Below, piece after piece: positions 47,601 through 59,160 of a DNA stretch of 64,000 nt; the stretch's first letter is position 1, and each line of letters begins with the position of its first letter. Source of the DNA: Hyaloperonospora brassicae. Its lineage: Eukaryota > Oomycota > Peronosporomycetes > Peronosporales > Peronosporaceae. The position numbers were made by a program, and so were the translations under genes. The notes under the pieces were generated by a model. The model worked only from the letters and a program-made list of their open reading frames with translations. It was not told the origin of the DNA and did not search any database. The stretch is taken from contig CANTFL010001350.1 of the NCBI GenBank assembly GCA_947650285.1, positions 1 to 64,000 of the forward strand, in the 5' to 3' direction.

Positions 47601-50600
47601 TAACTTCTGCCACGCAAGAAGTAGCCCGGACTATCTGCTACTAGTCAAGCAACATGGACGCCTGTCGACAAACCGGCTATCTTAGCTAAATGAAATTGGA
47701 CAGTTTTGTGTCGGACCACTTTATCCCATACCGCACTGGCTCTACCACTTCTGCACGTTACGTAATGGACATACTGATGATGCGAAGAGACGAGAGGTAT
47801 AGTTCGACCCTTATGTACCTTGTTCAGCACAAAAATTTAGAAAGCTGAACACTTGGCCTCGCGAAAGTTTGAGCCTGCTCCGGATCACTTGCGGAGACTC
47901 GAGGACTTGCTTGCTTTAGCTATTTGTAACACCAACGCTAATGTGGACGTGTAATTGTGCCACATACTGATCTTCTCCGACCAATTAAAAGCTATTTTGT
48001 AGCCTTGCCGTCGACGTCACAGCGATTGATCGACACGAGTGCGAAAAGGCGCTTGTGCTAATGATACCACACTAAGGACATGAAGCTAACCGAGCCGTGA
48101 GATGAGACTACAGCTTGTAGATGACCTGGTAGGCGCGAGTCCTCCACATGGAGTCGCAGTCAAACCTAGTAATGACAAACGTTTGCATGACAACCGCGGC
48201 CTTAGTTTGATCTTTTATACGCACGGCCAGACAGTGTCGAAGCTCAGGTTTGGACATCAAAACGTATTGCTGCAGTTGATGTCATACATTGGTATGGCGA
48301 AGCTCTTAGAGCGCTGGTTGAACGCGAGCCGACATGTCTATTCCTTCCGCAAGGTCAGCCAATGGCTTAGCAGAGGTTGTCAGGTCTCCAACCTGCTATT
48401 TTATCCCCTAGCAATGCTGCGGCTGAAGCGAGTTCCATACGTGTCGCGCTATAGCAAATAAAATACAAGGTGAGTCGCATTGGTCTTTGGGATATCACGC
48501 GGCCTCGGCCACCATGCGAATCGATTGAATAGATCCATACGCGCGCGGCAACTTCGCCAGTGACCTGTTTCACGTCATCATGTCATGGGCTTCTGTTCGA
48601 TGTCGCTTCTTGATTGCTTTAACACCCGCGCCAACCCAGCAATTGAAGTTGTGGGTTCTTAAACAGACGTTCTCTGTCAACACGATAAAAACGCGATTGA
48701 GATCCCGCCTGTATAGCAGCCCCTTTCATGCGGTTAGCATCCTGTGTGAAAACTAGCCGAGAACAAGCGGCGTCAGAATGGCGACGAATGCTGAACCGAT
48801 AGCAGTATTCGACGTGGGGTGTATACAAGCGACTGACGCAACATGATCGAAAAGTCAAATCGTCTTTCCATCACATTGGACGTTGTTACATCGTTGGCAG
48901 GTGATATACATCGGTCGTCCCTTCGCGCTACGATGTACTGTCGAAGCGGTCAAGACCGGTCGTGTATGCTAAGTTCATGTTCATAGCCAAAAAACGACTT
49001 AACACTTGTCAAATTGTTGCACTCGTTCGTATTTAACTCGAAAATGCATACGACCAAGTCCATTTGGTCTTGGGGAATCGTCGACTGCTTCGCACAATTC
49101 ATCTAAATATGAAACGTCGTGATTCGTGCGCCTTCTTTTGCGTGGTTGATAAAACCTGTTGGATTTGTTGTTCGAGATGGACGTAATCATAAGCAACGCA
49201 CGAAACGCGCTTTAGTGTGGTAAGTTTGAGCAGCACATATCGATGCGCGCCAGACACCTATCTCTTCTAGCAAGCTAATGATCTGCTACTGGTCAGTCTG
49301 CAACGGGCTAACTTGTGATATTGGGGTTGATCATGCAAATTACCAACAAATCGAATTGAAGCTGTTGCTGTGAGTATTGTGAAAGAAAAGGGATCCTGGG
49401 GGACTACCGCAGCGCAGAACAGAGGCTCTTGGCTTCGATCCGCAACCAGATCTGTACGCGTCTCTATATACGAACACGTACTCTGGACCTCGGTCCGGGA
49501 TGAAGGTACACACGAAGGCACATTCAGCAGTTGGTACATACAGCTACAATATGCAGTAACGGAGAGTTGGCGAACTACAAGTCTAAAATTCCTGAGGGTG
49601 ACAATCGCAGTATGATTCCCGCAGTAGCTGGAAAACCTGCCACTACCTCTCAAAAACCATGGTTGGAACATACCGGATATAGTGGGTCGTTTGCGTGCCC
49701 GAATATACCTCACCAAATTAACCAACTGCAAGTCTGATCCCTCCAATACGATCGCAAACAAGGTTGTTTTTTTGCATGAATGCAAAGCACTCTTGCGCTC
49801 GCCCACTCTTTTGGCCGCTATGTAAACGTAAGACAGTGACACGTGCGGCATGACTTTGCATCTTACGATTTAGATCCAGTTCGTGCGCCAGAGCCTAGCA
49901 CTAGCTACCCTACCCCTATTACATGGTGTTACGACATACCCGCGCTCTTTCCTCCCGAAAGGTCGACATGGTCGCTCATGCGCTCGGTTGAGCTTTTGCG
50001 CCATGTATCGAACCCTCTTCTAACGGATAGACCGTCGAGTGCGCGCGTGTCGCCTGGGAAATGAGTGGAAATGAGTTGGCAGGCAGTACGCAGGCGTTCA
50101 GTTCAGAGCCTGGTTAGCGATGTGCGGACGAGGATCAGGTACAAAACCAGGACTGCCACACTGTCAAGTAGAGCATCGGGCCCCTTTTCGCGGGAAAGAG
50201 GGCCGTCTCGGCATTGTATGGCTCCGCGCGTCCTTTGCGTGTGTGGGGCATGCTCTGCGTAGCCTAACGCTGGCCCTCTTCACGCGTTTACGTGCAAGCA
50301 TTGCTCCCTTCCCCGCGCACATTATCGCATCTTCGACTTTTTTGCGCAGGAGTGTCCTAAGCTGTTTATCACTTCATGTACCTTGCGTCGGTCGACCCCT
50401 ACCCGCGATACTACCGACCTGTGTCGCGCGGAGCTCCAGCGCTCGGCAACAACTCGCAAGTGGCCGAAGCTCTACACGACAGTTGCTCAGTCTCCGTTTG
50501 TTAAGAAGTAGAAGCGCCACCATGTCGTGTCGCCATTGAGGTGGCGAGCAAAAACGAGTGTCTCTCGTCATGTCTCCGTGCTCGTCTTGAAAATCATGGA

Positions 50601-50686
50601 ATGTACAGGACGAAGTTGCACCTGAGGGCAACTCGATACACCCGCCAAGACGAAGCGTGATGTGACACACGAACGAACAGCTATAC
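44619..50686. other. Gene-poor intergenic stretch
   Basis: 44,619-46,560 is AT-rich with no coding signal. 46,571-46,593 is an isolated LTR-end palindrome. 47,100-49,850 has slightly higher GC and several short minus-strand frames (for example 48,999-49,196 with RKRRRTNHDVSYLDELCEAV). These could be a decayed gene, but I recognise no family. 49,850-50,686 should contain the promoter and 5' leader of the gene at 50,879. Confidence 0.45.
46571..46593. repeat. Isolated, diverged LTR-terminal palindrome
   Basis: It starts TGTAACG and ends CCGTTACA with a 23-bp span, matching the LTR-start palindrome of family A-C with a few changes in the middle. No LTR sequence adjoins on either side. Confidence 0.45.
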
Positions 50687-50878
50687 ATGTGTCGTATCGC
50701 GACATGGGCTGTGGTTGGTGGGTTGGTCCGCGTTTCTGCGCCGGCCTTCAGTTCCAGTTCTCCCCCGCGTCGCGCTGAAGAGAAAAGGAGAGCGAAAGCC
50801 GAGCGAGCGACCGATTATTGCCCGAGCGACCGACCGATTATTGCCCGCCCGCGCGAGGCGAACCGATCAGCCGTCTCG

Positions 50879-52837
50879 ATGGATCTCGCCATGATCCTCA
50901 GTCCCGCCCTCGAGGAAGAGGCGCGTGCAGTGAACGCGCCGCCGCCGCCTTCGCCGTCTCCGCCTTCGCTCGAGAGCAACCGCAACTGGAGCATCGACGA
51001 GCTCCAGTGCGCCGTAGCGATCCTCCAGGACTTCCAGCAGCCGAGTGCCGAGCCGCCTCGAGACGCCGCTTTCTACGCGAGTCCGCAAGAGGCGCGAGAG
51101 GTCACAACCGGTTGTGAGCGAGCGGCAGACGACGACGCTGAAGCGGCCGCTGCTCGTGGCGAAACGCCGTCGTGCCGCACATTGGGCCCACCCGAGCAGC
51201 ACGTGCCGTTTTTCGCCAAGAACATGTCCAAGTTGGACTTACTAGTGCAAGCAGACGCTGCGATCGACCACGACCGCCCCCAAGCTCCATCGTCCCCCCT
51301 GGACGACAAGTGCCTCCACCTCCGTAGTGGAGTGTGGTCTCGTGCGGAAGAAGAGTACGCTATCGCACTCGTGGAGTTCTTTTTGGATGGGCTCTTGGAC
51401 CTGCCAGAGGGCATTACGCTGCGCAAGTTTGTCGCCGAGAAGCTCTGCTGCAACCGCCGGCGGGTCTCAATGAAGCTCGGCACAGGCTCGTTGGCCGGGC
51501 AGAAAATTCCAAGAAAAGTCGGGGCCTCGGTGTTCATTGCAGCTGACCCTGCCCCAAGTAAGAAGCAACGCGAGGAGATTGAGATTGTGCTAGAGGGGCT
51601 TCGTCAGGCCAGCTTTGACACTGGACAGTGGAACAGCAGCCGCAGCGACGATAAGGACGGAAGCTTTGGTCATTCCCAGCACAGACTGACAAAGGGACGC
51701 GGCGAGAGTGAACCGCTTACTTGTCGAAAGTTGACCCATCATGACCGCAAGAAGCAAATGCTGAAGCCAAAGCGCGGTAAGCCGACGATCATCCGCACAG
51801 GCTTCGAGTCACCTGAAGAAGAGGAGTTTGTCATTACGCTGTTTGAGTTTTTCATGGAAGGCTCGCTGGATATACCTGAAGGCACGAAACTGGTGCGTTA
51901 CTTGTGTCAGCAACTAAATTGCACGTCGATGCAGCTAAGTATGAAACTAGCGCCGCCGCGCATGGGAGAGCGCAAGCTGCCTGATAATGTCGGCTCGATC
52001 CGGTATGTGCGCAAGGTAACAGGAGCTGTTTCGTCGGATGAATCGGACGACGATGATTTTGCTGAGGATCTTTTTGAAGTGGAAAGTCGCATCACAGAGC
52101 TTCGGCTGGCTTATGAGGATGCGCGGAAGAGTGCTTCCTCGTCGACAGCGGTGTCCATCAAACCTGACCGCAAAAGCAGTGTCGATAGTATGTCTAGCGC
52201 AGGGACGCTCAGCGTGGCTGATTCACCGAGTGTAAGCCCCGATCCCTCTTTTCGGCGCACAGGTTCCTGGTCTTATGACGAAGAGGTGTACGCAGCTGCG
52301 CTTATTGACTATTTCTTCAAAGGGGTGCTGCGGATTGCTGAGGGTACAACGCTTCGTGCTTTCCTATCGCAGCGACTATGCTGCAATCCCATGCGTATCT
52401 CCAAGAAGCTTGCGAGTGAGTGCATTGCTGAGACCAGTATTCCGAAAAAGTTGGGGAGCTCGACGTACGTGCGTAATAAGGAAGTGACCTCAGAGGAGCA
52501 AGACGAGGTGGAAGAAATCCTTCGCGGGTTACAGCGTGCGTGTATGCAATTGAGTACAGGCAAGAGCGGTGGTGTCTTGGGCTCAAAACGCACGCGTCAG
52601 TCTCGTGGCGCTCGTCATCAACTGTTGGCTGCTGCGATCAAACCGGGCTCAGGGTCCTATTCGCACCGAGCCATGGGGTCTTATGCACGCGACAAGCTCC
52701 CGAAGAAACATCCAAGAACGGCAATGGCCCACACAGCTGCAGCATCAGCACGGAAGGAGAAAAGGCTGCGCTGTCACGCGCCGCACTCTGGCTCTGCGCT
52801 TGTGGTGCCGGCACCACTGAAGCAGCAGTTGGCATGA
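50879..52837 (+). CDS. Putative nuclear protein with three SANT/Myb-like repeats
   Basis: From the ATG at 50,879 the product is 652 residues. The frame is also open from an ATG at 50,687, but those 64 residues are low-complexity and look like 5' leader. Three copies of a domain of about 70 residues stand at 151-220, 308-377 and 462-531. Each has an acidic W/F-S-x-x-E-E-E-Y opening, then F-F-x-x-G-x-L-x-x-x-E-G-T-x-L, then L-x-C-x-x-x-x-x-S-x-K-L and a closing I/L-P-x-x-x-G block. The spacing resembles a SANT/Myb-like helical unit seen in unannotated stramenopile proteins (from memory). Acidic Ser-rich linkers separate the copies, and the C-terminus is basic. I infer DNA or chromatin binding. 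It is a complete single exon, convergent with the OST48 gene 373 bp downstream. Confidence 0.8.
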   Translation: MDLAMILSPALEEEARAVNAPPPPSPSPPSLESNRNWSIDELQCAVAILQDFQQPSAEPPRDAAFYASPQEAREVTTGCERAADDDAEAAAARGETPSCRTLGPPEQHVPFFAKNMSKLDLLVQADAAIDHDRPQAPSSPLDDKCLHLRSGVWSRAEEEYAIALVEFFLDGLLDLPEGITLRKFVAEKLCCNRRRVSMKLGTGSLAGQKIPRKVGASVFIAADPAPSKKQREEIEIVLEGLRQASFDTGQWNSSRSDDKDGSFGHSQHRLTKGRGESEPLTCRKLTHHDRKKQMLKPKRGKPTIIRTGFESPEEEEFVITLFEFFMEGSLDIPEGTKLVRYLCQQLNCTSMQLSMKLAPPRMGERKLPDNVGSIRYVRKVTGAVSSDESDDDDFAEDLFEVESRITELRLAYEDARKSASSSTAVSIKPDRKSSVDSMSSAGTLSVADSPSVSPDPSFRRTGSWSYDEEVYAAALIDYFFKGVLRIAEGTTLRAFLSQRLCCNPMRISKKLASECIAETSIPKKLGSSTYVRNKEVTSEEQDEVEEILRGLQRACMQLSTGKSGGVLGSKRTRQSRGARHQLLAAAIKPGSGSYSHRAMGSYARDKLPKKHPRTAMAHTAAASARKEKRLRCHAPHSGSALVVPAPLKQQLA

Positions 52838-53210
52838 GGCGGCCTGTAGGTACGAGATTCCGTAGGTGCGTTCATGTAAATGTTGTGGATGCGAGTAGAT
52901 TGGTTTTAGTCAAATTCCTCAAAAATCAGTTTCATGAATTTAGAATATTATCACAGTAGGACACAGCATCTGAGTGTACACAGATCAACGTGCTGACAGT
53001 TAAATGACTTGCACAACGAGTCGCCATGATGCGATTGATACGATTGATGTGTCATGTTTTACCAGCACGAGAAGGGTCCATGGCTGTCGCGCTAGAGACA
53101 AGACATGCACAGCAAACAACTGGCCTTGGACAAACGGCTCGTCTCTTTTTGCTCATTCCAACCACGCTACCTGTCTCTTCTATCAGGGTAGCTAGCCTGC
53201 TTCCAACCTC
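52838..53210. other. Convergent intergenic spacer
   Basis: 373 bp between the stop codons of two facing genes. It should hold both 3' UTRs and polyadenylation sites. No AATAAA is evident, and nothing else is visible. Confidence 0.4.
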
Positions 53211-54651
53211 CTACTTCTTGCCTTCGTGGAAGAGGAAGTACACGCTGAAGAGGAACACACCGGCCATCATCGAGAAGGCTGAGGCGTAGTACGGAAAAGC
53301 AGCCGGAATGAAGCGCTCGTACTCGTCGTGCTTGAATGGGCGCAACGACACTTGCGTCGTCGAGTAAATCGTCGATAGTCCCAGGCGGCGGTACAGTACA
53401 CGGAAGAGGAAGATGCCATACACGTCAGGCGACTGGAAAGTCACGTGGAAATGACCTCTGTTGTCATGCACCATTGTCGTGCGTACGTGAGGGTCCAGCA
53501 TCACAAACTCCAGCTGCACGTCGTCGGCCTTGTACGGCACCCACTTCTTGTTTTTCAGCTCGTGCAAGTCAAACGAATAGGTGAGGTTGTCTTTCACGCG
53601 GTACACAAGCGAGTCACGTGCGACTTCAGCATCCGGGTACAGTGTAATCGGCTGGTCGCCACGGTGAGCGTCACTCAGCATCTTGGCAGGTTGCGATCCG
53701 TCTTCGCGCTGATGCTTCACGTTGGTCATGCGTAGCACACCGCTCTCCTGAAAGGCCCACTTGGTCACAGCATCGGCAAACTCGGCGTTTGCAAACTCTC
53801 CATTGTCAAGGTACTTGTCGCTGAAAAGATCCAGGGAGCCCGAAAAGACAAGACGTGCGTTGTTACGTCCTTGCACGGCCGCCACAAGACCAATCTGGTT
53901 GCCAAACAGTAGATCGTTCGATACAATTTTGCTCGTGATGGGCTTGACCGGGTTAGCAGAATACGCGCTGGCGGGCGCCATGAGCGCGTGAAAAGCCAGA
54001 ATGTTGGTGGGCTCCAGCGACATGCCGATACCAGAGAACGCCACGGGTTTAGGCTTGGTCGCCAGCGATCCGACCACGCGCTCCGAGGCCACAAAGTCTT
54101 TGGCAGCAATCACCGAGTTGTAGATATCGTTGTCGTCCGCGATCGCTTGCACGTGGTCCAGCACCACGTTACCCTTCTTCTCAAACTCAATGCCGCACTC
54201 CAGTGCAAAGTCTCGCTGCACCATTGTGAGCTTCTTGCTGGCTGACAGCAGCACGTTCCCGCCTTCTTCGACAAAGTGCAGCAAGTCCGACTTGCGTAGC
54301 GACCCCAGCGCCTTCTGGGGCGTGAAGAGCACCAGGTTGTCGTAAGTGCGCTCTCCATAGCGTTCCAGCTCCAGCAACGGCTCCTTGTCCTGCTTGTCGC
54401 CCGTGAAGAAGTCCAGTTCATGGCCTCGGGCTACAGGTCAACAGAGAATCATACAGAGATTCCAAACATTGAGCTTCGCGCGCCCGGGCCTTTGAGCCAA
54501 GCAATATCAGCGCACCTTCGAGCAGCCTGAAGAACTTCGAGTGCGTCTGTTGCAGAGCGGGGGATTCCAGTACCACAGCCGTGCGCGTAGCGTGAGCCGC
54601 GGCCCACGTCAGCGTCACGCACAGGACGGACAGAGCGGACCACAGAGCCAT
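53211..54651 (-). CDS. DDOST: Oligosaccharyltransferase 48-kDa subunit (OST48/WBP1), two exons
   Basis: A subunit of the ER complex that transfers the preassembled glycan to Asn of nascent proteins. Exon 1 is 54,651-54,516 and exon 2 is 54,430-53,211. The 85-bp intron starts GTGCGC and ends CTGTAG, with phase 1. Splicing gives 451 residues and restores the conserved stretch RGHELDFFTGDKQ, which neither exon shows alone. The N-terminus is a signal peptide (MALWSALSVLCVTLTWAAAHA), followed by the family's THSKFF block. The conserved YDNLVLF lies near residue 75. One membrane helix sits at the end (SAFSMMAGVFLFSVYFLF), with a short cytosolic tail HEGKK. Length and layout match the family. It is convergent with the SANT-like gene. 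Confidence 0.93.
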
Positions 54652-57035
54652 GAGGAGGAACTGTGAAAGTGCCGCGTGGCAGGGGGAGGGCCAGCGGTTC
54701 ATACATAAAAGAGCTGCCAGCGGTGGATTTCGAAGTCGTAATTAGCGCGTTACTTGTTTTGGGTCGAAAACAGACGTCTTGTTTTTAGGTGTGTTTGTTA
54801 AATGTGAACAATGCCAAACAGCGAAAAAGAGCGGCTGCGATATCACAAGGCCTTGCTAGACTATTTATCACGCGCCTCTGATCGGCGAGAGCAACAAAGT
54901 TGTGGTGCTTCGTTTCGGTTTTTTCGCCCATCAGCTTGGTGCGAGATCGATGATGACGTCGTTTTCATTAATTGCTGCCACATCATCGTACGCTGGAGGA
55001 AACGGGGGCAGCTATTACTTTTCCCATTTCCGCTTGCAGCCTCCGCTGTCGCAGTGGCTTTGACACTTTCTCTTCTGTTTCACGTGTGAAATAATGTCGC
55101 TGCGCGAAACAACGGTGGTGTGCTAGATTCCGCATTTCGGCGTAGGACAGCGTACGCAAGGTCGCGTCATGGCGAGTTGCAAGAGCTTCGGTCGAAAGTT
55201 TAGACGTACAACGGCTGTCTTTGTGACTGCTGGACGTAATCAACGAGCACTAGATACCGCACAACTGATGCAAGGACCTATCACGTGCTTGTCGTTGTAA
55301 GGTTTACAGCAAGCGATTTCCGGCTGGTAACAACAAATCGCACATCTGCATTTGTGCGCAAATTCTTCCGACTACACTGTGATCTTCTCCTGACAAATTG
55401 GCGTTGCAACGTATCTGTGCATGTTACGTACATGTCAACTTCATTTTAATCGCCCGCCGCTCCTTTCATTTCAAGCGAACGGAGTACACGACTTTGCAGC
55501 AGCCACAATTGATCCACACGAATGGTGATCATTTTTGTGCTGTTGCCTGCACAGAAGGAGCTCGTGTATTGAAAGGAAGCGAGCGGTGTGGGCTTCAAAG
55601 TAGATTTAGCTGCATTTTGTTCAGTTATGCGAGCACTAGCCAGCCGTTGCGACATGGCGACTGCGAAACTCTCGTTGACGAGATTGAATGTCGTAATTGA
55701 CTTGCGATCTGTGCATGATACGCCGGCCACAGAGATGTTCACCAGGCATAACACTGCGGTACCACGTGGGTGAATATCCGGAAAATTCAAAGGTCTACAT
55801 TCTAGCCCACGAATCAGTAGAGATACGACGCACTCGGTGTAATTACTACTTCATCGTTGTTTTACTGTAAAATGTGATTGCAAGACTTGATTGAATAGAG
55901 CCGTTTGTCATTATATAGCATCAAAATAAGTCGCCCACTTGCAAGCAAGTGTGACGAGCTTCGACGTATCAATGAAATCAGTGAGTATCGTTGATTTTTA
56001 TTGCTGCAACAACAGCAATTACGCAAGAAACTTACTACAGAAGGCTCTGTCATGATGAAGAGCAATGAACTTATGCAGCTACACATCCGGCCATCATCGG
56101 ATACTTCTCGACATCGTTATAGGTCATACCACTTTATGCTGAAGGCAACGTATGTAAAACTCTGAATAGAGAAAACTTTGCGAAAGCAGTGACCTCGTTC
56201 ATGGATATTACACACCACTGAAGGTCAATTGGTACACCTGAGGTGATCAAGAGGTGCCCTCTATATCAAATGACGACAAAAAACGCCCGTGCAGATGCTG
56301 AAAAGAACATGGAAGCGAATGCAGCAAACATCATTGAATACGAACAGTGTACTAGCTACCAATAATTGCTGCTTCTTCGCCAGCATAATACTGTTGTGTT
56401 GCGAATGCGAAAAGGTGAGTGGTCAGCTAGACGATATGGACCTCGCTGATTGACACGAGTGATCCAGTCCAGAGAATTCATTCAAGGTTTGCATAGCTGA
56501 TGCGGCGGCTAAGGCACGGGATGTGCGTCAAGAGGTAAAAAACTATGTTGTTGCCGTATTTGTTGTGTGTCGAAGCAAGTGACGATGCTGCTGATATGTT
56601 CAGTAGACTAATGTGAGAAAAGGGAGACGACGGTCCATCTTGCCTGTGCGACAACATCATCGGGAAATGCGATAGACGAAACGAAAGCATGCGATGAGGA
56701 GGAGAGTATCGGTAAGCTTCTTTGCCGCCGAGCAAGAATAGTGGCCGACAGCTACTTAGTTGGTATATCTTATACCATTGGGCTCCGGATGACGTAGGGG
56801 TGATTCATAATAATGTAGCGTCATAAGTGCTAGTTCGTTGTTCGTCGATACGCAAGCCATATTTCTTTCGTGCGGGCTTCTTTACAGGATAGAGAATCCA
56901 TTTTGTCTCGAATCTTTGCTCAGTGTTGCGCCCTCAGCAACTTTCAAGCCAGTCGCGTATGTGCGCGACTAATGCTCTCATGAGTGGTGGCTAACAGTGA
57001 CCGAGCAGAAGGAGTAACGCTTGTTGCAGTTGTAC
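54652..57035. other. Intergenic stretch between OST48 and element C
   Basis: It contains the OST48 promoter. An ATG frame at 54,811-55,089 (92 codons, charged start, hydrophobic end) and frames at 55,398-55,790 have no motif or homologue that I recognise. 55,800-57,030 shows nothing. The five bases before the LTR of C are TGTAC, the candidate target duplication. Its partner lies outside the window. Confidence 0.4.
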
Positions 57036-57425
57036 TGTAACGGGGCACACCCTTGCGTAACTTAACGCAAGGGAAACGGGTGCCCCGACGGACGTACACG
57101 TGGCGAGCGAGGAAGCGTAGGTAGGGTAAAAGTAGAACTGTTATATTAATAAATTAAGTCTTTAAACTACTGTCTCTTCGTTTGACTTAATTCAATTATA
57201 CTAATATAACTGCATGTATGGTGACGTCTCGTCACCACTCATTGCGCGCGTCTTGCGGCGATTGGTGGGTTGATATCATCACGATATCAACCAATGAACA
57301 GACCCTTCTGGTCGACCCTTCAATATCACCGCTTCGGTGATATTGTTTAAAGAATATCCATCTTTATATTCTTTATTGTCACTTTCCTTAAGTGACAATA
57401 TTATGTAACGGGCTGCCCCGTTACA
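57036..57425 (-). repeat. 3' LTR of element C
   Basis: 390 bp, TGTAACGGGG to CCCCGTTACA on both strands. It shares the hairpin series of B with changed bases. Examples are CAATATCACC paired with GGTGATATTG around a 5-base loop, and ACCCTTGCGT paired with ACGCAAGGG. Confidence 0.93.
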
Positions 57426-57555
57426 TCACCCCCCCTTAACTGATAGTCACCGTGTGACTATCGAAATATGGAGGCCACCCGTTGGCCACCATTGGGACAG
57501 GGAGTACTTGTTTGGTCCGTTCCACTCACTTTCCGCTTGACCTCGCATAGCTAAC

Positions 57556-59160
57556 ATGTCTATGCGAGGTGACTCAAGACCCACACAGCCTGGTGCTGTG
57601 CAAGCCTCTGCGGCAGACGCTTCGTCGTCTGCCGCCCCTTCTTCGCCTGCAGCAACAGGTGCTGCAGGTGCACGCGGTATCACGCCGCGTGCGTACGATG
57701 ACCCCGATGTGGAGGTCATCTACTCTGGCGAGTCAGACGTGTCTGACTCGGGCAATGCTCCAGAGGCGTCTCGCTCACCGGCGACGCCTCAGTATTCGCC
57801 AAGGCCACTGCCGAACGAACGGACTCGTGAGTTGCAACACAGTCTGTTCGGCAGTGATGACGAATCTGATGATGAGTATGTTTGCTCATCACCGCAATCA
57901 GCTCGTGCTCCTTCGCACGAGCGACTTGACGATGGTGCAACCCATCGTCATACTGACAGCCGTGGTACCAACAAAGGTACCACTGTGAAGCGTGATGAGC
58001 TGAAGCCGTGGCGTTTGCCCGAACGGCTCATCAATAGCCTGTCTCACGAGACAGGCCAACACCATCGAATACCCTTATTCGATGCAACCGAGCTTCACGG
58101 CTTGAGTCCCAGCGCGAAGAACTTTCGCGCTGAAGAAGACTTTTATCTCGATGTCTTCCTTAGACATCGATGGTACAATAGCAACCAAAAGCGTGACAAA
58201 ACATCGCTTTTGGCTGCGTGGAACGCGTTCGTCCAAAACGTCAAGAATTTTGGACGAGAGGGGTGGCTCAAGAAACTTGAGGCAACACGCCTCAGGTTCG
58301 AACGGCGAACGCCAACCGGTGCTAGGTACCGGTTGCATTGTTTATCGAGTGAGGCAGGCATTCCTTGCCTCACATGGGGAGACCCTTGTGCGAGTTGTGT
58401 TGACAACTCGCAGCGTGCACATAGGGATGTGTACTCCCTAAGTTCGCCCTGGGGAAGGGCACATCTCTCGGAGGAGATGCGTGACGCGATTGCAAACTTG
58501 CAATCCGTCTACAAGCGCCTAGGGCGCGTGTTTACCGATGGGCCACAGGACTCATCGGATGGGTCTCGTCATATTGGCGGACGAGACCTTCAACATCCAT
58601 TAACAGCTGAGAGCGGGGCTCCCAGCTGTTCCAAGAGGGTGGATACCCCCGCCACTGGACGAGGTAGCTCGTCCTTGATCCTGAATCGTCACGGTGATTC
58701 AAGATACGCTCCACTAGAAAGCGTTGATCACCGTGAGCATCCACCAAAGGATGTGGTGGAGGAGGAAAGACCTCCTCCAGAACCCCAGGCCCACCATCTC
58801 GACCCTTACGAGATGGATCGCGCAATCGATGAATTGCGCGATGACTTGAAGCACGAGCGCGACCGACGCTACGCTTTGACCGACACCGTGCGGAAGAACC
58901 GCAAGGATCACGAGGCTGATCGGGCGAGGGATCGCGCCGATTATGCCACGGCGCAGCTTCAGGTCGAGCGGGATGTCCGCTCCCTTTTCGGCGAGCTGGC
59001 GACAGCTCGCGGAGAGATAACTCGGTTGAATACCGAGGTATCATATCTGCGCGACCAGACGGATCGTCTGGAGCGCGAACGCAAGAACTTGATGGATGTT
59101 CTTGAACGTGGGGGCTATCTTCATCGGAAGAAGAAGGCTCGTACTGACAGTACGACCTAA
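57556..59160 (+). CDS. Antisense ORF of element C (534 aa, unknown function)
   Basis: An intact 534-codon ATG frame lies opposite to gag-pol, between the 3' LTR and pol and overlapping the end of pol. The N-terminal 120 residues are Ser/Ala/Pro- and Asp-rich and probably disordered. The middle (about 150-300) is the most ordered part, with DELKPWRLPERLINSLSHE, DVFLRHRWYN and TSLLAAWNAFVQN. A Cys block follows (CLSSEAGIPCLTWGDPCASC), possibly metal-binding. The C-terminal 120 residues are a strongly charged coiled coil (about 400-520) ending in a KKKAR basic patch. Homologous but broken ORFs stand at the same place in A and B. I recognise no known family. A structural or DNA-binding role is only inference. 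Confidence 0.8.
   Translation: MSMRGDSRPTQPGAVQASAADASSSAAPSSPAATGAAGARGITPRAYDDPDVEVIYSGESDVSDSGNAPEASRSPATPQYSPRPLPNERTRELQHSLFGSDDESDDEYVCSSPQSARAPSHERLDDGATHRHTDSRGTNKGTTVKRDELKPWRLPERLINSLSHETGQHHRIPLFDATELHGLSPSAKNFRAEEDFYLDVFLRHRWYNSNQKRDKTSLLAAWNAFVQNVKNFGREGWLKKLEATRLRFERRTPTGARYRLHCLSSEAGIPCLTWGDPCASCVDNSQRAHRDVYSLSSPWGRAHLSEEMRDAIANLQSVYKRLGRVFTDGPQDSSDGSRHIGGRDLQHPLTAESGAPSCSKRVDTPATGRGSSSLILNRHGDSRYAPLESVDHREHPPKDVVEEERPPPEPQAHHLDPYEMDRAIDELRDDLKHERDRRYALTDTVRKNRKDHEADRARDRADYATAQLQVERDVRSLFGELATARGEITRLNTEVSYLRDQTDRLERERKNLMDVLERGGYLHRKKKARTDSTT

Noticed and set aside
49267..49851. 194-codon minus-strand frame
   Set aside because: Unusual Cys/Ser/Arg-rich composition without any motif or codon pattern of a real gene. 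There is no neighbouring exon.
54811..55089. 92-codon frame upstream of OST48
   Set aside because: The charged start looks gene-like for 30 codons, but the rest is irregular. No splice partner or family was recognised, so it is left unannotated.
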